Source of the DNA: Paratrimastix pyriformis
Lineage: Eukaryota > Preaxostyla > Paratrimastigidae
DNA: 22,053 nt
Direction: 5' to 3'
Assembly: GCA_027972325.1 (NCBI GenBank)
Contig: JAPMOS010000381.1
Coordinates: 1-22,053, forward strand
Below, one piece after another: positions 9,901 through 15,886 of the stretch. The stretch's first letter is position 1. Every line of letters starts with the position of its first letter. Made by a program: the position numbers and the translations under genes. The notes beneath the pieces were generated by a model. The model saw nothing but the letters and a program-made list of their open reading frames with translations. It was not told the DNA's origin and ran no database searches.

Positions 9901-10889
9901 GAATGGCACCAGGTGCAAAGCCCCTGGTCGCGAAGGCGGCTGCACTCGACAGAGCCCCGCGAAGTCGGATGCGGGGGAACCGAGACGGTGGCCGGCAGGG
10001 ACGGAGTCAAAGGTTGAAAAGGAGCACGGCCAGCGAAAGCGCGTTCACGGTGATGGCCGTGGCCAAAGGAGTGACCGAAAGCAGGGCGAGGAGCGGTCGT
10101 AACACCTCGTGACAGATGGAGCGCTGCAGCCTCATCAAGTCTCTGCGCAAGATCGCGCACGCGCTCGACCGCTCGATGCAACTCGGTCTCCTGATCCAGA
10201 GCCGCCAGCTCTTGAGCGGCCTGTTCGGCAGGCGTCTTCGTGACCCCGGCAGAAGTACCCGCGGGGTCAGGACCGGAAGTGGTCGGGACAGAAGTGGCAG
10301 AGGCCAAAGGAACTGGCTTCTCGTCCTCAGACGAAGACGAAGAGAAATCATCGTCCGACGAAGGGGACGCGGCACAGCCAACAAGGAATTCATCCTTGAC
10401 CATGTCGCCAAAGAAACCGCGGAAAGACTTGAGAAAGAGCTTCGCGGCGGCCTCAGCCGGGAACTTCAACCCATCAACAAACCTGAGGAACTTCCAAATA
10501 TGTTCCTCAAGTGAGAAGGCGATTTGCTCAGACGTCGGTGGAGGAGAAAAGACAAGCGATGCCAAAAGACGAGTTCGGAGAAAATTTGATTTCGATCGAG
10601 AGATGTCGTAAAGCGAATCAAAGAGATCTTCACAAGAATCGAAGCAATGTTGATTGTAACGCAAAAGAATACCCACCGCTGAGGGAGGGACCAATTGCCT
10701 CAAATCAACAGGAAGACCATCAATCGATCCAATAGTCTGTGAGATGGTGTCCTCAAATCTCACACACTCTTCGAAGTTCAAGATGTTGCGGAGGCGAGGA
10801 AGACTCGGCAAAGGTGAAACGAAGGCTTCCGGCTTCATGCTCCGAATCTTCGACGGCAAAAGAATGGTGGCAAATTTCTGTCTAGACAT
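6942..10889 (-). CDS. Ty3/gypsy Gag-Pol polyprotein
   Basis: One frame of about 1,315 codons starts at the ATG at 10889 (MSRQKFATILLPS); a longer reading to 10910 would need a GTG start. Parts in order: helical gag region (~1-170); acidic Ser/Glu patch SSSSSEDE (~190) and a helical linker (~225-260); CCHC zinc knuckle CTWCHSSGHAISDC (~325-340); aspartic protease ALLDTGAMISVISP (~485); reverse transcriptase with WRLCVDFSQLN, LASFDLSAGFNQ and the VYQDDLG active site (~865); RNase H with IRTDASQKGIG (~1,010) and TTDHRNLSF; integrase HHCC zinc domain (H...GHGG...CVGC, ~1,205-1,245); and the first part of the DDE core (LQLDFIGPLPK). Gag and pol share one frame, a layout known for several Ty3/gypsy lineages. 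Product would act in cytoplasmic virus-like particles. Confidence 0.92.
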   Translation of the reverse strand: MSRQKFATILLPSKIRSMKPEAFVSPLPSLPRLRNILNFEECVRFEDTISQTIGSIDGLPVDLRQLVPPSAVGILLRYNQHCFDSCEDLFDSLYDISRSKSNFLRTRLLASLVFSPPPTSEQIAFSLEEHIWKFLRFVDGLKFPAEAAAKLFLKSFRGFFGDMVKDEFLVGCAASPSSDDDFSSSSSEDEKPVPLASATSVPTTSGPDPAGTSAGVTKTPAEQAAQELAALDQETELHRAVERVRDLAQRLDEAAALHLSRGVTTAPRPAFGHSFGHGHHRERAFAGRAPFQPLTPSLPATVSVPPHPTSRGSVECSRLRDQGLCTWCHSSGHAISDCPGNNHGIPGRSRFHPENNGAPRLAPNRPPAPAPPPSTLSPAPSGTSTTSAPTFGGGRYPRRSRNPAHLRLLQACPSPAGVPPTPVGPVTCSPPAVPDGTPAPSASVVATTPCSGTATTAVTFPSFGKLDPQLTTTIVVNGVSAPALLDTGAMISVISPAFAHDLALPVEDGPIRSVLLADGSRTSVQRFSPVTLRLSPECKPQQAVLYHLGRDPLILVGLSELRGHGLALGDTPTITPLNIPVDDEDNDLGDDDYGGEAIVGRLVLAGPLGALDSDGQPDLAALALAAPRIATLATPPSGVSESPPVWIAPAPDQPHLEKAAPTLPVVRRDVLTDSEAQQVTDLLGEYAHLFGGLTSSPAVMEPFRVQLLPGASPVSTPPRRFHGEKEAFVKRQIDDWLSAGVIRPSRSVWAAPLTVAPKRGGGWRLCVDFSQLNSRTAQEAFPLPMVNDLTSVFRGCGYLASFDLSAGFNQAPVAPESVPLLSFTSSHGQSEFLRLPFGVVSGPSYFQRQTSTIFSNLARTVVYQDDLGIGGRDFPEFLSGLRRALERAALHRLRLNVKKANIGPKELSYLGLLLGPDGTRPDPERAAPFLQLRDPCNVAELRSLVGTIQYYIPYLPGHYRLLASMLPLLKKGQHFHWNAECRESFSKLKTLLSRAPVLHHPDPQARLEIRTDASQKGIGAVLLQYPPGRPVETVCFAGRQLTPAERRYSTLEQETLALVWALHKLRGYLHGPIVATTDHRNLSFGTSDSTSDRVHRWRAQLAMYALIVRYEPGSGNFIADLLSRLIAPVDPPPPVCRDAPPGVRVVVVDDDKGGPTTDPASPHELPDGFSVDDLPLVKLLSPLKHRIVDGRWVLEERPPDDCVSRLLTCAHSLPLSGHGGVQRTTYRLHQAVTWPHDEEDVAKFVRSCVGCQLAARKPDAPADLLTTPAGSPFSSLQLDFIGPLPKTSAGSVYVCVCYTIQSPKQHDIIELRNSE
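6999..7010. repeat. Short CA/TG microsatellite at the retrotransposon edge
   Basis: Six AC dinucleotides, followed by ATACAC, mark the place where similarity to a gypsy integrase gives way to unrelated sequence. Confidence 0.7.
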
Positions 10890-10910
10890 GGTGTAACGGT
10901 TACCAGGCAC
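7000..10910 (-). mobile_element. Ty3/gypsy LTR retrotransposon, internal region
   Basis: The internal coding part of a Ty3/gypsy element lies on the minus strand, order gag - protease - RT - RNase H - integrase, which excludes Ty1/copia. Its end in this window is at a CA repeat near 7,000. No pair of long terminal repeats is visible: no block of 6,391-6,990 recurs in 10,911-11,870. A TGGTAAC word (minus strand, ~10,898-10,904) just before the ATG could be part of a primer binding site, but this is weak. Coding sequence is open throughout, so the copy appears young, although it is not a complete element within the window. Confidence 0.9.
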
Positions 10911-11175
10911 TAGTTGAAATCAAGAAAAAAGGAGAAGTGCCCAGTATCGATACTGTGGGCAGGGTGGGGTGCAGAAAGGGTGCCTGCACGAGTGTGTCAC
11001 CCAGGCGAACTCTCCTATTCCAAAGGCCACGCCACACCCTCGCTCCCGCGTACGCCTCTCGTGCCATCAAGGGCGAAGCTGCTCCACAGCTCGAGGAGCT
11101 GAGGGACCGGAAGTACGGGCGGAACCCGCTCTTCTTCCCCTTCTCGCTCACCTCGACAGGACGGACAACTCGCGA

Positions 11176-11274
11176 GGGGGGGGGGGGGGGGGAGAGAGAG
11201 AGAGAGTGAGTGAGCCCTGGTGGCTCGGTTTTCCGGAATGTGAGTGAGTGAGTGAGTGAGTGAGTGAGCACTGA
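11176..11274 (+). repeat. G17 run followed by GA and TGAG simple repeats
   Basis: Seventeen consecutive G (11176-11192) run into GAGAGAGAGAGAGAG, then TGAGTGAG, then after a 26-bp unit about seven TGAG repeats (11241-11274). The purine-only strand over more than 30 bases could adopt triplex or G-quadruplex structure. The exact G count is prone to sequencing error. Confidence 0.8.
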
Positions 11275-11353
11275 GTGGGACGGCTATTTTAAGTGATTTC
11301 TTTTCTCTCGTTGTCCCCCCTTTTCGGGCCCTGGTGGCTCGGTTTTCCGGAAT
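11214..11353 (+). repeat. 26-bp exact direct repeat, 114 bp apart
   Basis: The unit beginning GCCCTGGTGGCTCGGTTTTC and ending CGGAAT occurs at 11214-11239 and 11328-11353. Each copy contains the palindrome TTCCGGAA's core and is followed by a (C/G)TGAG-rich run. Copies are identical, so the duplication is recent or maintained. Confidence 0.8.
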
Positions 11354-11858
11354 CTGAGAAAGAGAGAGTGAGAAAGGCGCATCCCACCCCAGGGGGGAGT
11401 CGACACGGACCAGGGGCCACATCGGTGGTGTCCTGGGGCGGCCGCATCATCGGCGAGATGCTCGAGGGAGTGGCGCGGGCGCCCCGTGCCAAGGAGCTCA
11501 TGGACCTCAGACAAGGCCTACAAGAACGCCTCCAGTGACCCCGCCGGTTCTTCCTGGCCTGCCTGGATGCCTGCCTCTGGACGGGCAACCACGCGATGTC
11601 GGCCGCTCCCCTCCACCACGTTCGACTCGCCTGTTCCCCATGTGGCTGACCCGGCGCAAGCCAGGACTTCTTGCAGTTAGTGACTCTCCCTTTTGTTTTC
11701 CCGCTCTTTTCGTGTTGTTGATTCGTTGACCCCCCGGTTTGCGGGGCGGGCACAAGAAGAGGGGGAGAGAGTCGGGAGGCAAATGGGGGACCCGAGCCGG
11801 CGACATCGGGAGCGGGCAGGATGTTTGGGGAGGGAGGGGGGGGGGCTTGAGAACGGAG

Positions 11859-11872
11859 AAAAAAGCGAAAAA
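11859..11872 (-). terminator. Pol III-type T-run terminators after the tRNA-like sequence
   Basis: Read on the minus strand, CTTTTTCGCTTTTTT follows the tRNA-like 3' end: T5 after one base and T6 a few bases later. Runs of four or more T on the non-template strand end RNA polymerase III transcription. Confidence 0.55.
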
Positions 11873-11873
11873 G

Positions 11874-11932
11874 TGGAAGCTGGCAGGATTGAACTGTCGA
11901 CCTTGGGGTTATGAATCCCACGCTAAGCTTCC
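11874..11932 (-). tRNA. tRNA-Met(CAU)-like sequence lacking the D-arm, probable pseudogene
   Basis: On the minus strand a 59-nt sequence folds as a tRNA without a D-arm. Acceptor strands GGAAGCT and AGCTTCC pair 7/7, with discriminator A. Anticodon arm is TGGGA-TTCATAA-CCCCA, four of five pairs, with U33 and anticodon CAU. Variable segment is AGGTC. T-arm is GACAG-TTCAATC-CTGCC, four of five pairs, with a standard T-loop. Only TAGCG lies between acceptor and anticodon stems, where about 18 nt are usual, so box A is absent while box B (GTTCAATCC) is kept. No CCA is encoded. A T5 run follows one base after the 3' end. One mismatch in each of two stems plus the missing arm argue for a decayed or truncated nuclear copy; a D-armless organelle tRNA transferred to the nucleus is the alternative. 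Confidence 0.7.
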
Positions 11933-12265
11933 CATTTTTGATGGCAGTGCGAAAACCGCGGAGGCCCCATGTACGTTCCTGGCGCAGTTTCATTCACAGC
12001 TCACTCTGTTTCCCCCCTCGGCCGTCTCTTGTATGTTCTGCATCCCCCCGGCTCACCACTGTCCGGGGGTTGGCTCAATTTGGGACACCCTGAGGGAGGA
12101 CTGACACACACACCATACCCTCGGAGACGTTTGGGCGTCATGGGGTCAGAATCCCCACCACCACCACCACCCACCACCGTCCCACTCCCTCGCCGCCGAA
12201 AAAAATTGATCGTTGGGCTGGATTAGATGATGATGATTGGATGATTAGATGAATGATGGGGATGG

Positions 12266-12305
<40 letters not shown>

Positions 12306-12422
12306 AGTGGTGGTGGTGCTGATTGCGTGTTGGCACACGCCCCACCGACAGGGGGACAGAATCCCTCCTTCAAGCCCACGGGAACAGGGCCAACATATGG
12401 CTTGAACCTCCATGTATTCGGT
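11933..12422. other. Non-coding stretch with a GC hairpin and a GAT microsatellite
   Basis: I see no convincing gene. There is a perfect seven-pair hairpin at 12045-12069 (CCCCCGG, 11-nt loop, CCGGGGG), a short CA run near 12,106, a CCA-rich run at 12157-12180 and the GAT repeat at 12267-12305. The end of this stretch is the 5' flank of the duplicated gene. Confidence 0.5.
12267..12305 (+). repeat. GAT trinucleotide microsatellite, 13 units
   Basis: Thirteen uninterrupted GAT repeats (12267-12305) sit in a wider imperfect GAT-rich zone starting near 12,226. Open frames across it are runs of Asp or of Ile/Ser and are not genes. Confidence 0.9.
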
Positions 12423-14290
12423 TCCCCGGGGTCGAGTTGACCTTTCAAGCGTTTGAATTTCTCCGCAGAAGATGGCTGATTCTGAATCTGTGACTATGTC
12501 TGATGTTGAGAAGGAGGCGGCTGCGCAAGAGGCTCGTGCGCAACAACACAAGCGGGCGGCCGAGAAGAGTGCGGCGGAGGCGGCGGCTCCTGCAAGGATG
12601 AGGGAGAGCCCATGCTGGGATAAGGTCTGCAGGATTGAGTGCCGCAGACAAAGCGCCCTGAGTTGGGGCCGGCGGCTTGGAGTGATCCTGACGATCTTTT
12701 TTGTGATGCAGGCAATTGGTGCTACGCTTGTGTTCCCGGAAGGGAATCCTTTATCATATGCTGAAATACAAGCGTCTTTCGCTGGCGCCGCGGTGGAGGG
12801 GTCGTTCCCCGAATTCTCAATTCTATTCGATCGTCCGACGACCGAGCAGTTTGCAAGGGTCGAGGAACTAGGGCAGAAGTTCCATGCTACTGTGAGACCC
12901 ATTGTGGCGGTGGCGACTGAATTCAAGCCGGACATCATCACTACAACGCTCTTCAAGGCTACGCTTGCTGGCTTTCCGACGGAGGCCAGTGAAGAGGACG
13001 TGGCGACCTGGTTGGGAAGGAAAGGTTTGTGGTGCGCTTGGGAGAAGGAGGGGTGTTATGGTTTTGGTAGATTCACTGAGGGTGTTCAAGTTAATGCCGG
13101 CGATCTTTCAAGTCAGTTTCTTTGCGGCGGGAGAAGAGGAAATGCCGAAGTGGTTCCCGCACCGGGATGCCAAACCGAGATGGCCCATTACCGTGGTGCC
13201 TCCCGAGGTCCGGGTCGAGGTGCCGCCCAACAAGAGGCTGGCGATGCTGCGTCGTCGGGATCTGGCGACTGTGCCGGCTGTCGAGGCCTGGTTGGCGAGT
13301 CTGACGCCTCCAATCCACCCAGCGACCATCGCCAGGAAGGGGCAGGCCTTCCCTCCCTCCCCGGGGTCGAGTTGACCTTCAACGTTTGAATTTCTCCGCA
13401 GAAGATGGCTGATTCTGAATCTGTGACTATGTCTGATGTTGAGAAGGAGGCGGCTGCGCAAGAGGCTGCCCGTGTGCAACAACACAAGCGTGCGGCCGAG
13501 AAGAGTGCGGCGGAGGCGGCGGCTCCTGCAAGGATGAGGGAGAGCCCATGTTGGGATCAGGTCTGTTTGATTGAGTGCCGCAAACGAAGCGCCCTGAGTT
13601 GGGGCCGGCGGCTTGGAGTGATCCTGACGATCTTTTTTGTGCTGCAGGCTATTGGGGCTACGCTCTTGTTCCCTGATGGGAATCCTCTGTCCTATGCTGA
13701 AATTCAGGCGTCTTTTGCGGGCGCCGCGGTGGAGGGGTCGTTCCCCGAATTCTCAATTCTATTCGATCGTCCGACGGCCGAGCAGTTCACAAGGGTTGAG
13801 GAACTTGGCCAGAAGTTTCATGCTACTGTGAGGCCTATTGTGGCTGTGGCGACTGAATTCCAGCCGGACATCATCACGACAACGCTCTTCAAGGCGACGC
13901 TTGCTGGCTTTCCGACGGAGGCCAGTGAAGAGGATGTGGCGACTTGGTTGGGAAGGAAAGGTTTGTGTTGTGCTATGGAGAAGGGGTGTTATGGTTTTGG
14001 TAGATTCTCTGAGGGTGTTCAAGTTAATGCCTGCGATCTTTCAAGTCAGCTTCTTTGCGGAGGAGAAGAAGAAATGCCGAAGTGGTTCCCGCGCCGGGAT
14101 GCCAACCCGAGATGGCCCATTACCGTGGTGCCTCCCGAAGTGCGGGTCGAGGTGCCGCCCAACAAGAAGCTGGCGATGCTGCGCCGTCGGGATCTGGCGA
14201 CTGTGCCGGCTGTCGAGGCCTGGTTGGCGAGCCTGACGCCTCCAATCCGCCCAGCGACCATTGCCAGGAAGGGACAAGCCTTCCTGACTG
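12423..14290 (+). repeat. Tandem duplication, unit about 935 bp, two copies
   Basis: The word TCCCCGGGGTCGAGTTGACC starts at 12423 and again at 13358, a period of 935 bp. The units match from this word through the start codons (12472 and 13405) to codon ~293 of the gene, where copy 1 runs directly into the next unit. Copy 2 continues into 54 further codons and a stop. Each unit carries TTTGAATTTCTCCGCAG just before its ATG, a good 3' splice-site consensus, so the duplicated segment may start inside an intron or 5' leader. Confidence 0.92.
12472..13352 (+). pseudogene. Upstream copy of the duplicated unknown gene, 3'-truncated
   Basis: The frame opens with MADSESVTMSDVEKEAAAQE and follows the complete downstream copy for about 218 codons with some 15 substitutions and two single-residue indels (about 93% identity). 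One extra base near 13,130 in a G/GA run then moves it out of frame. The homologous sequence continues in another frame to codon ~293, after which the next unit begins and the last ~50 codons are missing. Nucleotide differences before that point are mainly at third codon positions, for example in the segment after the hydrophobic helix. The gene evolved under protein-level constraint until recently, or the shortened product still has a use. A sequencing error in the G run could explain the frame change but not the missing 3' end. Confidence 0.65.
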
Positions 14291-14433
14291 GTCGCTGGGA
14301 CGGTACGTGGTTATTGGTGGTCGATCCCGAGGAACGAGACCGGCTGGCGAGGGAGAAGCAGCAGCAATATGGGGGGCCGCGGACTATTGTTCGGCGGACT
14401 GTGGTGCGTGTGGCGGCCAAGGGGTTGCTGTGA
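13405..14433 (+). CDS. Unrecognised 342-residue protein with one predicted membrane segment
   Basis: The ATG at 13405 follows a CCGCAG splice-acceptor-like site and an upstream in-frame stop. Visible parts: residues 1-45, a charged, Ala-rich helix (VEKEAAAQEAARVQQHKRAA); 50-70, Cys and basic residues (CWDQVCLIEC...GRRL); 71-90, a hydrophobic stretch VILTIFFVLQAIGATLLFP long enough for one membrane helix; 91-215, a mixed domain with FPEFSILFDRP and LAGFPTEASEEDVATWLG; 225-300, a Pro/Trp-rich part (PKWFPRRDANPRWPITVVPP); then a basic C-terminus. Arg before the helix predicts the N-terminus on the cytosolic side. I recognise no family. It may be a host gene or an ORF of an unseen element. It is tandemly duplicated and ends about 190 bp before the DNA transposon. 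Confidence 0.7.
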   Translation: MADSESVTMSDVEKEAAAQEAARVQQHKRAAEKSAAEAAAPARMRESPCWDQVCLIECRKRSALSWGRRLGVILTIFFVLQAIGATLLFPDGNPLSYAEIQASFAGAAVEGSFPEFSILFDRPTAEQFTRVEELGQKFHATVRPIVAVATEFQPDIITTTLFKATLAGFPTEASEEDVATWLGRKGLCCAMEKGCYGFGRFSEGVQVNACDLSSQLLCGGEEEMPKWFPRRDANPRWPITVVPPEVRVEVPPNKKLAMLRRRDLATVPAVEAWLASLTPPIRPATIARKGQAFLTGRWDGTWLLVVDPEERDRLAREKQQQYGGPRTIVRRTVVRVAAKGLL

Positions 14434-14627
14434 TTTGGTTTGAGGTGTTGTGTTTTCAATCTGAATCTTTTTTGAAAACATGCCTTGAGCAACCATTATA
14501 TATTCATAAAGGGTACGGGATGGTTACGACTGGATTCAGTCCTTACGTACGGATGGTACGTATTGAGCTGGACAAAAACGCAGTATCGTCGTTGGGCCAC
14601 TCGCATGGGGGCACGATCGATCTTATT
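14434..14627. other. 3' flank of the unknown gene
   Basis: This ~190-bp stretch is free of genes and more AT-rich than the coding region. It contains a nine-pair inverted repeat 18 nt after the stop (TGTTTTCAA at 14451-14459, TTGAAAACA at 14472-14480) and a seven-pair hairpin TACGTAC/GTACGTA at 14544-14562. No AATAAA signal is present. Confidence 0.45.
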
Positions 14628-14640
14628 AGACTTTCGGTAA
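14628..14640 (+). repeat. Left terminal inverted repeat of the DNA transposon
   Basis: AGACTTTCGGTAA directly follows the ATT duplication and matches the right end with one mismatch. Copies of GCAAAC and GGAAA follow over the next ~130 bp and recur inverted at the right end. Confidence 0.8.
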
Positions 14641-14769
14641 AAAAACGGAAATGGGTGCAAACAGTGGAATTGTGTGTAAACAGCGGAAATGAACCCGAAT
14701 GGACGAAATCAGCGCAAACAGTGGAAAACGGTGGAAACAGACGAAATTTGTGAAAAAGTCAGTTTTTTT

Positions 14770-14870
14770 TGTGCAAACGGAAACGAAACGAAAAAAACGA
14801 ACAAGAAAACGAAACGAACGAAAACCAAACGAACGAAAAAACCAAACGAACGAAAACGAAGTCGAACGGA
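14770..14870 (+). repeat. Left subterminal A-rich array (AAACGAACG words)
   Basis: Words AAACGAACGAAAA and GAAACGAA recur irregularly (for example CCAAACGAACGAAAA twice near 14,825-14,860). They resemble the complement of the right-hand array (GGAAACGGA), so both ends carry GAAACG-type words in inverted orientation. Transposases often bind such subterminal repeats; binding here is inferred. Confidence 0.6.
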
Positions 14871-14924
14871 GAAAGTCGGACAGAACCGTGGTTGGGATGT
14901 TTCCCCGCTTTCGGGCGAATGGCT

Positions 14925-14926
<2 letters not shown>

Positions 14927-14958
<32 letters not shown>
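14927..14958 (+). repeat. TG microsatellite, 16 units
   Basis: A pure TG run lies inside the transposon, ending eight bases before the transposase stop codon position on the opposite strand. Confidence 0.9.
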
Positions 14959-14959
<1 letters not shown>

Positions 14960-14966
14960 AAGTGGA

Positions 14967-15860
14967 TCAAATTTGGAACAGTGGGTTCCAGGTAATTCCA
15001 GAGATTAACCACGTTGCAGACAACCAAAGAGCGGGCTTATGCAAAAAAGTCTGTTCCTCCAAGGACTTGAGAAAGCGGAAGGACTTGACTCTGGAGAAGT
15101 AGTGTTCTACATTGGCACGAACCATCCGATGCCGAAAGTTGTGTTGTTGATCAGCATCCGTGAGTTCACCACCCGGTGCTCGTTTCTTCGGCAAGACTGC
15201 CCGGCGGAACCCCACGTACCCCAAGTCCGCGACCACCTCCTCGCCTGGTTGAAGTGCAGTGTCAAGGTCGGCCACGATTGTGCTGTCGTGGGCTGCGCCA
15301 CGGACAGGCCCATTGATCCAGACGCACAGGCCATCCTCGAGCCTGGTTGCAAATTCGTACTGATGGAGTGGAGGTGACACATGAGGTTTTGGCGATAGGC
15401 TGACCTTGATGCCGTGAAAATGATGTTTCCTGAGTAGAACAGTCGTTGCCCGTGGAGAGGGCGCCGAATTTCAAATTCAGAACAGTCAATCGCGGTCAGA
15501 GCAGCCCGATATGGTTCGGCTTGTGGAGGAACTTGTTGAAACCTCCGTTCGAAGTCGATTTCTTTTAAAAGATTCGCGAGAACGAAAATTGAGCTCTGGA
15601 TCCGGCACCTGTAGGTTTTGGGGTGACTCTCATGATTAATGCTCCCACTTCTTCTTTGGGGTAGACTTCAAAAGGAATATTCAAGAGCAATTCGATGGAT
15701 CCAGACCTTTCAAAAAGAGAACTTCGAGCAAATTCGAAAGAGGGAAGCGATATTTGCGGATAATAAAATCACAACAAAACGGAGGAATACCAAAGTAGGC
15801 CCTGAATTGGGTTTCCGATTTCACACCCCAGAAAGAACGGGATCGCACGAGAGAATTCAT
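14967..15860 (-). CDS. DDE_Tnp_4-type (Harbinger-like) transposase, frameshifted
   Basis: The ATG at 15860 opens MNSLVRSRSFWGVKSETQFR and an N-terminal block (AYFGIPPF, LLEVLFLK) typical of small Harbinger-like transposases, continued in other frames by EVYPKEEVGALIMRVTP and LKEIDFERRFQQVPP. The DDE core shows the first Asp in LTAIDCSEFEIRRP (~15,475-15,500), then YEFATRLEDGLCVWINGP, the second Asp in HDSTIV (~15,275-15,295), ADLGYVGF, and the Glu in NVEHYFSRVKSF (~15,075-15,115). The full span of ~300 codons is normal for the family. At least three frame changes lie before the YEFATRLEDG segment; from there to the stop at 14967 the frame is open. All three catalytic residues are present. The product would cut and rejoin the element's ends in the nucleus. 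Confidence 0.8.
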
Positions 15861-15886
15861 GATAGTCTCAATTCCCCTGGTTAGTG

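Larger units (their letters stand above)
10911..11873. other. Non-coding stretch with simple repeats upstream of the retrotransposon
   Basis: This ~960-bp stretch contains a G run, GA and TGAG repeats, a 26-bp direct repeat, a GC hairpin at 11732-11746 (CCCCG-GTTTG-CGGGG) and a G-rich run at ~11,825-11,846. A short plus-strand frame around 11,425-11,538 reads SVVSWGGRIIGEMLEGVARA and then a charged helix before a stop. It resembles the C-terminus of a real protein but has no convincing start and no family I recognise. The 5' LTR of the retrotransposon should lie here if present, but cannot be delimited without its partner. Confidence 0.5.

Noticed and set aside
10891-10904. TGGTAACCGTTAC before the gypsy ATG as a tRNA primer binding site
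   Set aside because: It starts with TGG and would pair to a tRNA ending in CCA, but no LTR end precedes it and the match to a known tRNA cannot be shown from the window.
11289-11993. Minus-strand 234-codon frame, Arg/Pro/Ser-rich
   Set aside because: It runs across the tRNA-like sequence and simple repeats, has no recognisable domain, and its composition mirrors local GC bias.
12126-12157. Two adjacent hairpins (GACG-TTTGGG-CGTC and TGGGG-TCAGAAT-CCCCA) resembling the D- and anticodon arms of a tRNA
   Set aside because: There is no T-arm, no acceptor stem and no U at the position before the anticodon; a CCA repeat follows. Probably chance.
12138-12956. Minus-strand 272-codon frame with an isoleucine run
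   Set aside because: It is the complement of the GAT microsatellite and of the duplicated gene's coding strand.
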